DNA of 64,000 nucleotides from Lamellibrachia columna. Taxonomy: Eukaryota; Annelida; Polychaeta; Sabellida; Siboglinidae. Under the pieces are notes generated by a model that saw nothing but the letters and a program-made list of their open reading frames with translations, had not been told where the DNA came from and ran no database searches. Both the position numbers and the translations under genes were made by a program. The stretch covers positions 41,166,996 through 41,230,995 of the forward strand of contig OY759261.1 in assembly GCA_963662155.1 (NCBI GenBank), written 5' to 3'. This document shows positions 12,374-24,087 of the stretch, piece by piece. The stretch's first letter is position 1; every line of letters starts with the position of its first letter.

Positions 12374-13632
12374 TATGTGATGCGCCACGCCAAAACCAGG
12401 CGCTTGTCGCTAGATTTAGTTCGGCGCAGGAGCCTAAAACGCATGCCGTACCTTCGAATTGTCAAAACAGGATTAACGACGGAATCGATCAGCGAAATTA
12501 TCCATCTTTCCATAAATCCATTTATATATGCAGAAAGATTGTTCAAACTAGTAATATCTAGCACTTTATTGAAGCCCCTGATTAGCATCGCGGTTGAGAA
12601 GTCTGAAACAAAGCCATTTTTACGCGTTTTTGATCGACTGTCTTCGCTCGCTTACAAGCGGGAAACCCCTCATGTTATACATGGCTGGAAAGCTTATGAC
12701 GTCGGCTACACATGTGATTGGGAATCTCTTACTTTAAACCAATGGAACAGCTCCTATTATACATAATTTATCCAGCAACAAAGTGCTGTTGTTGCTATGG
12801 ACGTTGCGAAACGCTCGCTGATTGGTCGAAAACGTAAGCGCGCATGCGCAATCGGCTTGTTTACGCATTCCTTTCGTCTTTGTTCGCCAGTTTCGCCCGC
12901 TGTTTTCGTCTTCCATTCGTTAAAAAATTGCACTATGGCATCGAAAGAAGCTTATTTAGCTACCGAGTTGGATCGTGCGAGGGGGAGCGATCTCGAGGAC
13001 AGCAGTTTAGCTGCCGTGATTGAAAATTACTTCGAAGGCCACGTCGAGCCCGTGGAAGTCGCCTCGGCAGGGCCAGGGGAAGACCACATTGAGCCTGCAC
13101 TGGTTGGCTCAGCGCCAGCGGGAGCGGACTTTCCAAATTGGGAAAACTGACATTGTGTAGTGTTATTATATATGTAATGTTTAAATAATGTTTTATTTTC
13201 AGATATTTCAGGGATTTACTTTAGGGGTTCGGCTCCCAGTGCTCGCGCGCGGTAGTCTCCGGGAATACCAAACCTGGTAGTAAATGAGGTGGCATTCAAT
13301 AAATATTACGTTTTTCCACTTTATGCTTCTGTATCTTCTTTATACACATCTACTGGAGGAATATACAAAATTTCATTCCATTTGGAGTATTATAAGCGCA
13401 TGGTTGCTATGGAAGAAGCAATTTTTCAATGCCGTTTTTTAAAGCTGATTTTCTCAAAACTGTTATTCCAAGAACATGAACACTAAAAGTGTAATATCTT
13501 GGCCCAGGAGTAAGATACACTGTTCATGTTGGTGTCATTTTAAAGCTGTGTATCTCCTCTATTTGAATCTGTAATAAAATGGTTTTGTAAAATTGTCGAC
13601 AAGAGCCTGGTTTTGGCGTGTGGCGTCACATA
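12374..13632. mobile_element. Unclassified DNA transposon with ~35-bp inverted ends
   Basis: The left end TATGTGATGCGCCACGCCAA (12374 on) matches the reverse complement of the right end ending TCACATA at 13632, continuing through AAACCAGGC and CTTGTCG. Identity over about 35 bp is high, with a small shift near CGCCAC. A target duplication could not be settled. The interior is GC-richer and holds the 71-codon ORF at 12935-13150. The superfamily is not assigned. Confidence 0.72.
12935..13150 (+). CDS. Hypothetical 71-aa acidic ORF inside the inverted-repeat element
   Basis: Starts MASKEAYLATELDRARGSDL and ends SAPAGADFPNWEN. It is acidic, has no membrane segment and was not recognised. The upstream 140 bp is GC-rich and promoter-like. 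An upstream in-frame ATG at 12797 would lengthen it to 117 aa, but the later start has a better context (ACTATGG). It could be a first exon or the N-terminus of a transposon protein whose remainder is lost. Confidence 0.35.
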   Translation: MASKEAYLATELDRARGSDLEDSSLAAVIENYFEGHVEPVEVASAGPGEDHIEPALVGSAPAGADFPNWEN

Positions 13633-15821
13633 TATCCAAAGTGATTTGTGATGATTTGTTGAGGTGATAAGACAACGTGATCTAGTTGATCCAAGCCTTC
13701 TTCTAGTTGATTTTTAAATTGAATGCTTGGAAATATAACGGATGAATCTTATTGTACAGATTCTAAAAAAGAATTCAAATATTGCATTTTCAGTTCAATA
13801 CGTCTTGTGGTTCTTGAGATGTCAAAATATGAAAACTAATTTTCAAACTTGTTGGCCTTAACTCAAGAACCACAAGACTTATAGAACTACGAATGGTATA
13901 TATATGAATTCCTTGACAGATTCCCTCTTAAGATGCACATAGCAGTTTTTATTTTTTTAAATTTAGTTTTCTTGGGATATGTCAAGAAGCTGTCAAAAAG
14001 AGATTAACCGTTAAGCATGTCCTTAAACTAGTGTGAGAGCGTTCATTTGGATATATAATTTAAGCAAAAAAACCAGTATTATATGTGTGCACCAGTTTAA
14101 TAGGGCAGATGCGCCCTGGTTATACCAGTTTCATGTAAAGCGTTAGTAGTTTAGTCAACAGACTGTGATTTAAAGCAATAACACGGTCATTCTTGAAGAG
14201 GTTCACACCTCTGTCTTGCTTTGATCACAGTTTTTGAGTTAGTACAACTTAGTGGTGTTAGAAAAAGTAACTTTGAGAACTACACAGAAAACAAAGCCAG
14301 AACATGTACTGAATCCAAATTTAAAAAATAAAACAAACAAACATTATAATAAGTGAAAACTGGTCATTAAGTGGGAGTAATATTGAAGTACATACAATGT
14401 TAAGTTGAATTCGGAAAATAAATTGTATCTCTGGTATATATTGTCAACATAGTTTAATTTACTGTTCTGTCACAGTCTACATTTATACGAGCAAAGTCAC
14501 GGAAAATGGAACACTTTGATTTTATAAACTAATGAGCTTTGCTGTTTGGTTGTTTAGATTAATATTCCACTTTTAATTTATGTTAGGGATAAAAAAATGG
14601 TTTTATCTTTCAGCAGACAACTTTGGCAAGTTTCATCAAGATTTGCCTCTTCTACAGTTATACGAGAGCCTAAAAATGGGGGTATTTTTGCATAAAAATG
14701 TAAAAACTTTTGATGATGGCATTTCATGTATAAAAATAAAAATTACACGAAGGTATGGATGCCTCCTTTTATATTTTTGTGTTGAATATATACCCCAAGG
14801 TATATTTAGGTGAAAAAATTAACTGTATACTCCCACCCATTGCTGAGTTATTGTGGTGGGAACCTGGCATTGTTTTTCAAGAGACAGCAGTTTTGGGCGG
14901 TAGCTGTATCAAGATCTGAAAAGAAAAAAAGGTAAGTGGCTAAACTAACAGTAAAAAAAAATTTTCTGCTTTACAACCCATCCTCAATTGATTTCCAAAA
15001 AAAGAAATTGAACACTGTAAGTACATACAGATTTTTTTAGTGGAAAACTGAAAAAAATTCCGTCCCCTTATGTCGCATCTGTCACACCCTATTGAACCAT
15101 TTGCAGTTCATAGATACGAAATCATTAATCAGTGAGTTGGTGTTATGAAGTAGCAAAGGATTTTTCAATTCCGTCCCTCGAAATGTCGCATCTGTCACAG
15201 TGTGATAGATGCGATATAAGTGATGTAAGTACTAGAATGCTCAATTTGCTGTAGTAAATAATGTTTTTTGCAGCTATACAATAAATGGCATATGTCCAGA
15301 TATTTTGGTATGAAAAATTCTAAATTAGAATAACAGTTACTAGGCCAGTATACTTTCAAATGGTAAGATTGGATTGTTGCAGATGAGATGCTTTTTGAGC
15401 ACGATGATGTCACCTGTGAGTAAACTAAACTGTTATAAACCATCTGTTTCTTGGTTGAAATTACACTAAAACAAAGTAAAACTACATGAGCCATGTAATA
15501 TTACATGATACTAACATATGCCTACTTTTGTAAAATTTCCACTATTGTATTGTCCCAAACATCATCATTTTGCCAACAATTGGCTGGCAATCTACTCATA
15601 GTTGGCTGTAGTGTACAGCTGTTTTGTTAACGTTACTTTATCGTGCAGGTGGTATTACAGATTATGGTAATTACCCATTTAAAACAAAAAACAAACCCCA
15701 AATATTTAGATATCTTAAAGGCGCTTCCTCAATTGAAATTGTTTAACTTTGTCATGTGATTGAGGAGAGGATGGATATCACACCCATGATCAGCATTGAC
15801 CAACACAGTGTTTAGCATTTT
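13633..15821. other. AT-rich stretch without a supported gene
   Basis: Only short chance frames occur. Notable are a TGTCGCATCTGTCACA motif at 15071-15086 and again at 15184-15199, the latter followed by TGTGATAGATGCGATA, which could form a hairpin. Confidence 0.5.
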
Positions 15822-16362
15822 GGATACTCTTGAGGGCCAAATAAACGTATAGGCCAAATAAAAGTATAGGGTGGCAAATCGGTCAAATTTAATAATAGTA
15901 TAGTGCCGAATAACGGTATAGGGGGCAAATTGTTCAGAACAAATAATAGTATAGTGCAAAAAAGTCACTAGTATATTTGTCTTTCTTAGCACCGAAGCAA
16001 TTTTTTTTTACTTGACGTGAAACCAAGGCGTCCCTAGAAAACTACGTAGATTACCGTGTATTTTTGGTTTTTTTTCTGCTGAATATGCATAAACTTTGTG
16101 CATATTCGCGTCACAGCAGATATAGTAACCGCATTTTATAACTGTGGAAAACTGGGGAATTTTCCGTTTTGGACATTACAGTTTTATTGAATTGCAAGCC
16201 CGTTTCAGGGCCAGAGGAAACCGCCGCCAGCCGGTTACAACCGGTTTGAGGCGCTGCGCACGGCGTCCATGTACGGTCGGTTTACGCAGTGATAATGGCG
16301 TTTTAACTAATAATATACCATGTCGAGCTCCAGAGAGCTAAGGATTCTGACCGATTCATCTA

Positions 16363-17261
16363 CAGTCGCGCCTCGTTATAACGCGGTAGTCGGGGTCCAT
16401 GACTTCGGACCGCGTTGTAAGCGAGGCGCGTTAGGTGTTCTCATATCTGCCACCAGGGAGCTACTAAACAACAGCGACTGCCGCCCGCTGCACCAAGTCC
16501 ATGAACCCTGTCGAAGCCCCGTGTGCTTGCAGCATTGTCTTATATGGCAATATGCAGTTTATGGAACTTATTAAACGCGTATACTAGCATCAACGTGTAT
16601 TATTTTTAAATGTCACACCCTCTTGACTCTTGAACTGAATAAAACACATGTACGTATACCGTTATGGAATAGATCTACTACGATGATGATGTACTGGACC
16701 AACAGGCCTACGAATCGAAAATAATAACCTGGACCTGAGCAGCCGAATTGTTTCACTTCGTCTTTCAACCGATCTCGACCGAATCATAAATTTATTACGC
16801 ACCACTTAACATCGATTCATCATTTCATATGCGGATGACGAATTCGTATTTTCGCCACCAGTAGCGCCTTGGGTTAGGAATTTGGCATGTTGGTTTCGCG
16901 TCGCGAAAACGATTAAATTTACGATGTAACGGAAGCATGTAATTTCACCCAAGTGTTATATTGGTACTGCTTGTTAAATGCATTTAAAACGGTTGATCTG
17001 ATTCTTACGCAAGGCATATTTGTGAATCTCGATTGCAATTTACAAACCGTCGAAGCGAAGCCAGCGACAGCGATTGATGTCGGCGGCAGCGCAAAACAAA
17101 CAACGCCTAATGTTTCTTGAGAATTGTCAAAGCAATTCTAAGTAGGTTTAAGCAGGCCCATTTGACATTTTCCCCTGGCGGCAGAAATTCGGGGTCCACG
17201 ACCGACCGCGTTATATCCGAATCCGCGTAATAACGAGGCGCGTTATAACGAGGCGCGACTG
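16363..17261. mobile_element. Tigger/pogo-like non-autonomous element with TA duplication
   Basis: It begins CAGTCGCGCCTCGTTATAAC and ends in the reverse complement, GGCGCGACTG, with TA at 16361-16362 and 17262-17263. CAGT ends and TA duplication fit the Tc1/mariner-pogo group. Copy 1 of the host repeat (around 2730, inverted) reads straight across the junction with a single TA, so it is the empty site. No transposase frame is present. Confidence 0.88.
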
Positions 17262-17661
17262 TAATCATGGAAATTTAACGGTCTAACGCTTCGGGATCAA
17301 AATCTAGGATCCTCAGAAGCACGGGATCCAGTGTTTGAGCTAGGAAGTGATTTTGCGACATTCTCGCGTTTATTTGTCAAGTGTCGCATATTTTTGGAAA
17401 GTGCGCGACACCGATGTCGCATGATTATCTTAAATATCACACATTTTGATCAGTGGAGCGACACCTGCTATATTGTGAAATACAGTTTTTTTACGCTTGT
17501 TCAGCATCTAATATTACTGTAAAATCATTTACATTTACCCCCAACCACTTAGAATTTACCTCTGGCATCACCGATCAGTTGTCCAATCACGGAATTAGCC
17601 GCACTTCCCAGATAGTGGCGCCACCAGATGGAATGTGGGCAATCTAGATTATGCATGCAAA

Positions 17662-17727
17662 ATGGCGTCGAAACGGGAACTGCAGCTGGCCGATGTGGTC
17701 ACGCACAGCAGACCAAAAAAACAGACG
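17662..17727 (+). other. Possible first coding exon
   Basis: ATGGCGTCGAAACGGGAACT opens a 22-codon stretch reading MASKRELQLADVVTHSRPKK, followed by a plausible donor (ACG|GTAACC). It is preceded by GC-richer sequence with a GTGGCGCCACC palindrome. No convincing second exon was found nearby, so it may be a relic of the gene family at 19681. Confidence 0.25.
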
Positions 17728-18876
17728 GTAACCGAACTAAGATGTTATTGCACATATTTGTTATATGTATATGCTATACCACTTATATATTTGATGTTTA
17801 TTAAGGTAATGCAACAGCAAATCAGCATTTGTGCGCATTACGATGTAATACTACTGCCACTAGTACTGGTTCTACAGCTCTAGTTCTATTCTGGCAGCTG
17901 TTGTAGTACAAATGACAATGCCTAAGTAGTACTGTCAATGCCACGGCAATTATATGTTTGTATAGGATGTGAATGTACGACTTAGCTAATGCTATTGTAA
18001 TAAATATGTTTCAAAATGATACTAGACCATTTTCAGCAAAAAATCATGCGTTTAAGGAAAGGTAGCGTTGCCGTTGGCGTTAAGTTTCCGTAACTAGTAT
18101 AGACTATAGGCCATAGCCGTAGTCTGTGCCTGTGGTGTGGAAGATATGATACTATTACTAGCAGGATAATTTCTCACTCATAACTCTAAAAACATATTGG
18201 TTTGGTTGTCACCTCGTTTCTTTTGACAAATAAACCCAGCACATGTTGTGCCACCTAACGGATATTATTACTAATGCACATTGACGCTATAGTGGTTATC
18301 AGAACCGGGCAGCGTGGTGGTCTTGATAGCTATGCCACGTCATTTGAAACTGTTCGGCAACATTGTCCGGCTTAGATTGTTCTATAACTCTCCTGTGTGT
18401 GTGTGTGTGCGTGTGCGTGTGCACGTATGTGTTAAATAAATTGTGATCACCACTGATTTATAAATATTGATCAGTGGCTCAACCTAAAACTGAATGTCTC
18501 ACTTTTTTAAAGAGGGGGAGACATGTGTCCCCTAAATTTCAAATCCTGGCTCAAACACTGGGGATCCCGCTAAATTCATGACTGTCGTTCGAAAGGATAA
18601 CTTACCCGTCAGAGGGAGCCACATGCAGCTCCAATTGGGAGCAAGTAATTTTATCGCAAGCGGTGGATGATTGATTAGCGCTAGCAATAGGGAGTGAGAA
18701 CGATTGCTCTCCTAAAAATTGTACCCTGCATAATTTGCCACAATTATCAGAGAATATAGGCTGGCACAAATATAAAAATTTAATAATAGTAGTGCCAAAT
18801 AAGATGCGTATAGGGTGGCATTTTTCATCAAATAAATACGCATATAGGAACGTTTATTCGGCACTCAAGAGTATCC

Positions 18877-19680
18877 ATTATTTTGATCCTTACCAAATCT
18901 AACTGAAATAAATTGTTATGTTACATAAACTATTCACACACTATATATTTGGACACCAATGAACCGGATTTGAGACAGGCTAAATCAGTTGAGGAAGTAG
19001 TTTTAAGCTTAGCTGTTCACCATTTTCTTTGCACATGTTGACTCAAGCCTTTCGGGTGTCTGTACTGAAATCATCTGATCTAAGGGTGTAAATTGTTCAA
19101 AAAGTCACAGGTATTACATATGATTATCAAGTAAATTCATACAAATGAAAGAAATCTGTCTATTTTGCCTGGCATTTTTGTGTGGAGAAGCATGAACAGA
19201 ATATTAGCTCCCTCAACCAGCTAAATGAGTACATCTGATTTTGCTGCCCACACCATGTGTATAATATAATTATATGCATCTGTTTTTGGTATTAGAAGTT
19301 CTAAATGAACACATTTTGGACTGCTTTTGAAGTGTCATGATACCATCCCCTATTATTAATTTGGCTCAAAGGAGAAGTGCCATCAGTTCCATTTAGATAA
19401 TGTAACTTTGTTATCGAGCAATACAATGTTTTTGTTTTCAAAGAGAAAACCTGATGTGTTGTTAAATTTTTTGGCTTGCCTAAAACTTAAGCGAAATGCC
19501 TAGTGATAAGAAGTTTTTTAAATAAAAAATTAGGATATCATATTATGATTGAGCTGGTGATATTAGGAAGTGAATATCATTGTTGTAAAATTATCATTTA
19601 TGATTATGATGCAAAGTAGCAAAGATATTTGAATACCCAACGCAAAAAAATGTGTTGTTCTGAAATTACTTTATTTTTAC
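18877..19680. other. No gene seen
   Basis: AT-rich sequence with short chance frames only. A (GT)n tract lies just upstream, near 18397-18421. Confidence 0.5.
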
Positions 19681-20830
19681 AGCAAAATGGATCATCATGA
19701 TCCAGTAGAAGTGAAAAAGCTGAAGGCAAGAGAGTGCCAAAGGAAACAGAGAGAGAAGTTATAAGAGAATTCAGAAAAACTTGAGGAAATTTGAAAGAAG
19801 GATGCCACACCACAGCAAAAGAACTGGGATGCTAAGCGGCTAACTATGACAGAGAGGGAAAAGAGGAAACATCAAGGAGTTGAGAGACTGAGACAGTCAG
19901 ACCAAGAAGAGTAAAGAAGCAAGTGAAACTGATGACACCTGCTGAAAGAAGAGAATATGAGAAGCAGATGAAGGCCTATACAGTGTAGTAGAAAACAATT
20001 GATGTGTCAAAAAATCATAGATTAAAGGAAAAAGATCATGTTAGGGAAAAAGGGATGGTAAAGCAAAGCATGGCAGAAGAAGACACTGTTGGTGATGAAG
20101 ATGATGGGATAATGTCAGAAGATGCAGCTGAAGGAAGGTCCCCAAGCACTAAATACCACGAGCAGGCAGCTCAGATATTACTACTGTAGAAAACTACTTG
20201 AAAGGATGCCACAACACAGAGCACACAGAGCAGAAGCACTTCAGTCTATTATCCTCTCTGCTACACCTACCTCCAGAAAAGCATACAAGAAATGTGGGAT
20301 TATGGTTAAAACACGTGCATCAACCAAACATAGTTTAATGCCAGAATTTAAAGGGATGGTTGTGGACAGGGATGTTGGCAGAAAAATATCATCAAATCAT
20401 GCTCTCAGGATCAAAAGAAAATGCAAGAAAATCTCAAAAAATGCCTAAGACACTGGCTGTTTCTAAAGGTAAAGTGTACAGGGATATTAGCATGCTAGCT
20501 GGGACTGCCAAATTAAAAAAAGACAGGGTTTCCCCACTATGGATGAATCGAATCTACGATTTCTTCTTCAGAGAAGGCATAAGCAGAGATGTACCAGGGA
20601 AAACAGTGTTAGTTGCTTTCAAACAACACAAGCCAAAGTATCTTCTGAGCATGACAGTTGAAGATGCATACAAAATCTTGTGAGATGAAAATCCAGCCTT
20701 CCCTTACAAGTTCACAACATTCAAGAAATTCCGTATTCAGTGCACCTGTCCCAAGCACACAAATGTTGAAAGGAAGATAGCTGCTTTGAATGCCATCATG
20801 AAAAAATTGATACCGATACCAATTTACATG
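19681..20830 (+). pseudogene. Broken second copy of the Lys/Glu-rich gene family
   Basis: An acceptor-like TTTTTACAG precedes the start. The first part is Lys/Arg/Glu-rich with stops. The later part is clearer: KVYRDISMLAGTAKLKKDRV, then a fragment with FFREGISRDVPGKTVLVAFK and YLLSMTVEDAYKIL, a stop, then PAFPYKFTTFKKFR and CTCPKHTNVERKIAALNAIM. I recall the block ending in S-R-x-x-P-G-K from a large family in mollusc and cnidarian genomes, with no known function. Several stops and frameshifts disable it. Confidence 0.6.
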
Positions 20831-21546
20831 TAGTCAGATTTCCACGTATTACTGTGTTAATCAAGGTAATCTTCTTCATAATATTTTCTGAAAAAGTGAT
20901 TTGAATCATATAAACCAACAGCCCAACCAAGTATAGAGACAGTTTGAAAATAAAGATTAATTTGATTAACCTTGTCATTTATGTCACGTCTGTCACACAG
21001 GGGTTTTTGTCCTGTAGAATGGAATCTATGAAAATAAGAGCCCCATGAGAGGTATGCTGAGTTAGGTGTGAGGTGTAGGACATAACCAAACAATTAATTT
21101 ATTTCTGTGTCCAAAAACATTATGTTGATTGGAACTTTTCCAACTGGATTTTCAAAAAAAGACACAATTTTGCACTGTCAGCACTATCATTCGATAGTTT
21201 CAATAGAAAACCTAACATTTCTATTTTTGTCTTATCACCACTGGTCATCATAATACATCTCTAAAAATAAAAGAAAGAATTATCATTGTGGAAACTTTTG
21301 CAGGACACACAGATTTATAGGTGTGACAGATGCGACACAAAACATTTTAATGGTCTATTTTATCATCCTATATAATAAAAGCCAGGCAGTAAGTTATCTT
21401 CTACTTATCACTTTGGTACACTTTCAACCCCATACTACAACATTATATGGGAAAGAAATTATTTTAGGAAAGAAAATTATTACCTCCTAATTTTTACACA
21501 ACTGTTCCATTTTTCATGACTTCGCTCATACCTAAATAGTTTCATG
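20831..21546. other. Unannotated stretch with an inverted motif pair
   Basis: TGTCACGTCTGTCACA (20982-20997) and TGTGACAGATGCGACA (21322-21337) are inverted copies of one motif that also occurs twice near 15.1 kb. They bound 356 bp without an ORF. No gene is seen. Confidence 0.5.
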
Positions 21547-22249
21547 CAGGGTTGAAAAAAATCATGATTTATTTTTTATTTTATCTGGAATAGACATTTA
21601 TATAGATGTTTATATTTATAAACTCTTTCAAACATGTTCTATTCAAATCGATTTGGGTACTTGTCTTAACAGAGGGTACATGATTTTTGCTTATATAAAG
21701 ACAATGCTGTAGCAGTGCTAATTATTATTTGCTTAAAGGGTGGATTAGCACCTGTCCAGGGCTCTGTGTACTTTATGGGTCTCCAACCAAACTGCAAACT
21801 GGTACAGTATTAAACAAATGTCACCAAGACTGTCTCACTTGAGTCAACATACTGAATTGGTAACAACTAGCACAAGCTCTAAGTGGACTTTAACTCAGGG
21901 CTTCTGACTTGAAAAGATACTTCCTCTTGATTCACTACATTCAGAAAGGGAATAGCTCAAACATACACAATGTCATAAAATATTTGACTATCAGGCTATC
22001 TGATGACAATACAACTACACAAGTATGCACACATTGTGCTTTTGTATTAAAAAGCATACAAAACTTTGTTGATCTCGATGCTTGTAAACAATTATTTGTG
22101 TTAAATTCATATAAATCAGCGATTTAAAACAATCGGAAATTTAAAAAATCATAAAATAAAAAATAATAAATCAATAATTTTTTGTGTGTAATTTAAATCA
22201 TGATTTAAATGAATGATTTAAATCAAATGATTTAAATCAAACAACCCTG
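21547..22249. mobile_element. hAT-like element, 703 bp, with exact 8-bp TSD
   Basis: The ends are CAGGGTTG and CAACCCTG, and GTTTCATG is duplicated at 21539-21546 and 22250-22257. It shares with the 370-bp copy at 5907-6276 the terminal ATGATTT blocks and an internal block reading HNVIKYLTIRLS, then CAFVL and NFVDLDACKQLFVLN. That block may be a piece of a lost protein gene. This copy is about 330 bp longer. Confidence 0.92.
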
Positions 22250-23425
22250 GTTTCATGTGTGCACTTTCAACTTTTATTTTCTGTCAGACTTGTTATTAAC
22301 CTAATTCATGTCACTTGAGAAAAGACTGAAAAGTTTCCAGTACTTGGTCCCCCAACAATAATATTTTGGTAATTTGGTGTCCCCCTTTACATGAGGAACC
22401 TTTCATTTTGGCTTTGGTCCTTTCAGATAAATAGTGTTCATTTATATTTCTGATGTTACATTGGGCAAACATAGTATAATGGGTTTATAACACGTACATG
22501 TTTTTAAAATTTCAGAACCATTTATTGTTCTAACAATTGCTTGCTGCCAGTGTGAGAGAAATGTAGTGTTTCGGAACTACAAGTGTACAAATTAATCATT
22601 AGCCCAATTCACAGTATTCACAAGACAAGTCCTCACTGTATTTATGCTCTTATCAGGTTATCTAGGACATGTCAAAGTTCAAATGAGCTAACTTTGTTTA
22701 CAACAAAGCATAATTTCATGTGTACACCCTGTGGAGTTGTTGTTCCCCGTGTAAAGGGACACATAAATTTTGGTGTCCCTTTTACACGAGGAACCTCTGC
22801 TTTGTCATTAAATTTTAGGAAATTTCATTGATACAATCAGTTTAATGCTTTGAACAATGTTTCAGTAGATCCTACGCCTCAAGTTACAATAACATTTACT
22901 CACTTAAAATTAAAGTGTTTACTTTTAATCAGTTTTTGGTTCCATAATTGTCAAAAGTTGACCATATTCGATCAAACCGGCAGACAAAGCAGACCCCAAA
23001 TCATAGTTTAGTCAAACGAGACCGTATCCAAGCAATGTTAGCTGTAAAATAGTCATTGTGTTGTACCAAATGTATGGCAACATTGACAGAAATCAATTGT
23101 TTGGACCACTCCTGAAGAAAAACACTTTTCAAGTTTGGTGTCCCCTTTACACGCGGAACTGTGCTGGATGCGTCTGATGATGCCCTTTCTACTCAGATGT
23201 ATGGCATTTGTTCAGACAAATTTGATCAATTTCATAAATTTAACATGTTTGAGCAATAGTTGATGACTTAGATTTAAAGATAAAAGCATTTTAAAATTTG
23301 AGTACCAATGTCACACATTGGAACCATAATAAATGGAACCACCCATATGCAACGTATCCTTTCAAACGGGAGTATTTCAAGCAAAATGAAAATTGGCAAA
23401 GTTGTTCCACTTTTTTAGTCTGATG
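22250..23425. other. Unannotated stretch with a recurring GGTGTCCC..GGAAC motif
   Basis: Four copies of GGTGTCCC(T)TTTACACG(A/C)GGAAC lie at about 22376, 22742 (inverted), 22772 and 23137. No gene is supported. Confidence 0.5.
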
Positions 23426-24087
23426 AAAAGGGTGTGTTTACAAATTACAGACCTATCTCCATGTTACCACAATTCTAAAAAATTCTAGAAAAATTCTACA
23501 ATGATAGGCTGGACACTTGGTGTTCCACAAGGTTCTGTTTTAGGACCAAAGCTATTTATCAAGTACATAAACAACATTTGTAATGTTTCGAATGTTGCTA
23601 TTTTTGCTAAGTTTATTTTATTAGCTGATGACACAAACCTGTTTTGTTGTGATTGTGATTTAGATGAACTGATCCGGAAGACAAATGCTGAGTTAGATAA
23701 GCTTCATGTGTGGTTTGCCGTAAATAAGTTTTCAGTTAATGGTACAAAGACAAATTACATGTTTGAAAAACGCAAATTGAATACATGTATCTCTATAAAG
23801 ATAAACGAGCAAGAAATTAATAGAGTTTGCTTAGTGAAATCGAAACTACCAAAGTGTGCAATTGTATATAGTGCTAGTTTCTTGATTGACAGAAGTGACA
23901 TGTCTATAGTATACCATTCACTCTTCCTGCCTTACATTGTGCTGAACCAGGCCTTAATGCAGCAACGCGTCCACAAGTCATCTGGACGGGTAAAGTTCGT
24001 TATGGACAGGCAAGAATTTGAGAAGACAGGCATAACCCATTGTAGTATGGTAATGCCCATCCTACTACATTTATATGACGGGCTGTA
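23426..24087 (+). pseudogene. Reverse-transcriptase fragment of a non-LTR retrotransposon
   Basis: A first piece (about 23428-23480) reads KGVFTNYRPISMLPQF, then an internal deletion joins near 23500 to LGVPQGSVLGPKLFIKYINN. The catalytic stretch is LADDTNLF, and LHVWFAVNKFSVNGTKTNYM follows, as in CR1/L2-like enzymes. The C-terminal part is unrelated or rearranged after about 23830. The fingers and part of the palm are missing, so it is inactive. It may belong to the same family as 5540-7955. Confidence 0.8.

Larger units (their letters stand above)
15822..18876. mobile_element. ~3-kb inverted-repeat-bounded element, containing copy 2 of the repeat at 2685-3232
   Basis: The left end GGATACTCTTGAGGGCCAAA is mirrored at the right end by GGCACTCAAGAGTATCC (ending 18876). 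Further inverted similarity includes AATTTAATAATAGTA blocks and CTCAAACACTGG..GATCCCG near 18548 versus its mirror near 17310-17340. The interior carries the Tigger-like insert and a possible first exon at 17662. I could not settle a target duplication. It may be one decayed transposon or two facing copies. Confidence 0.55.
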
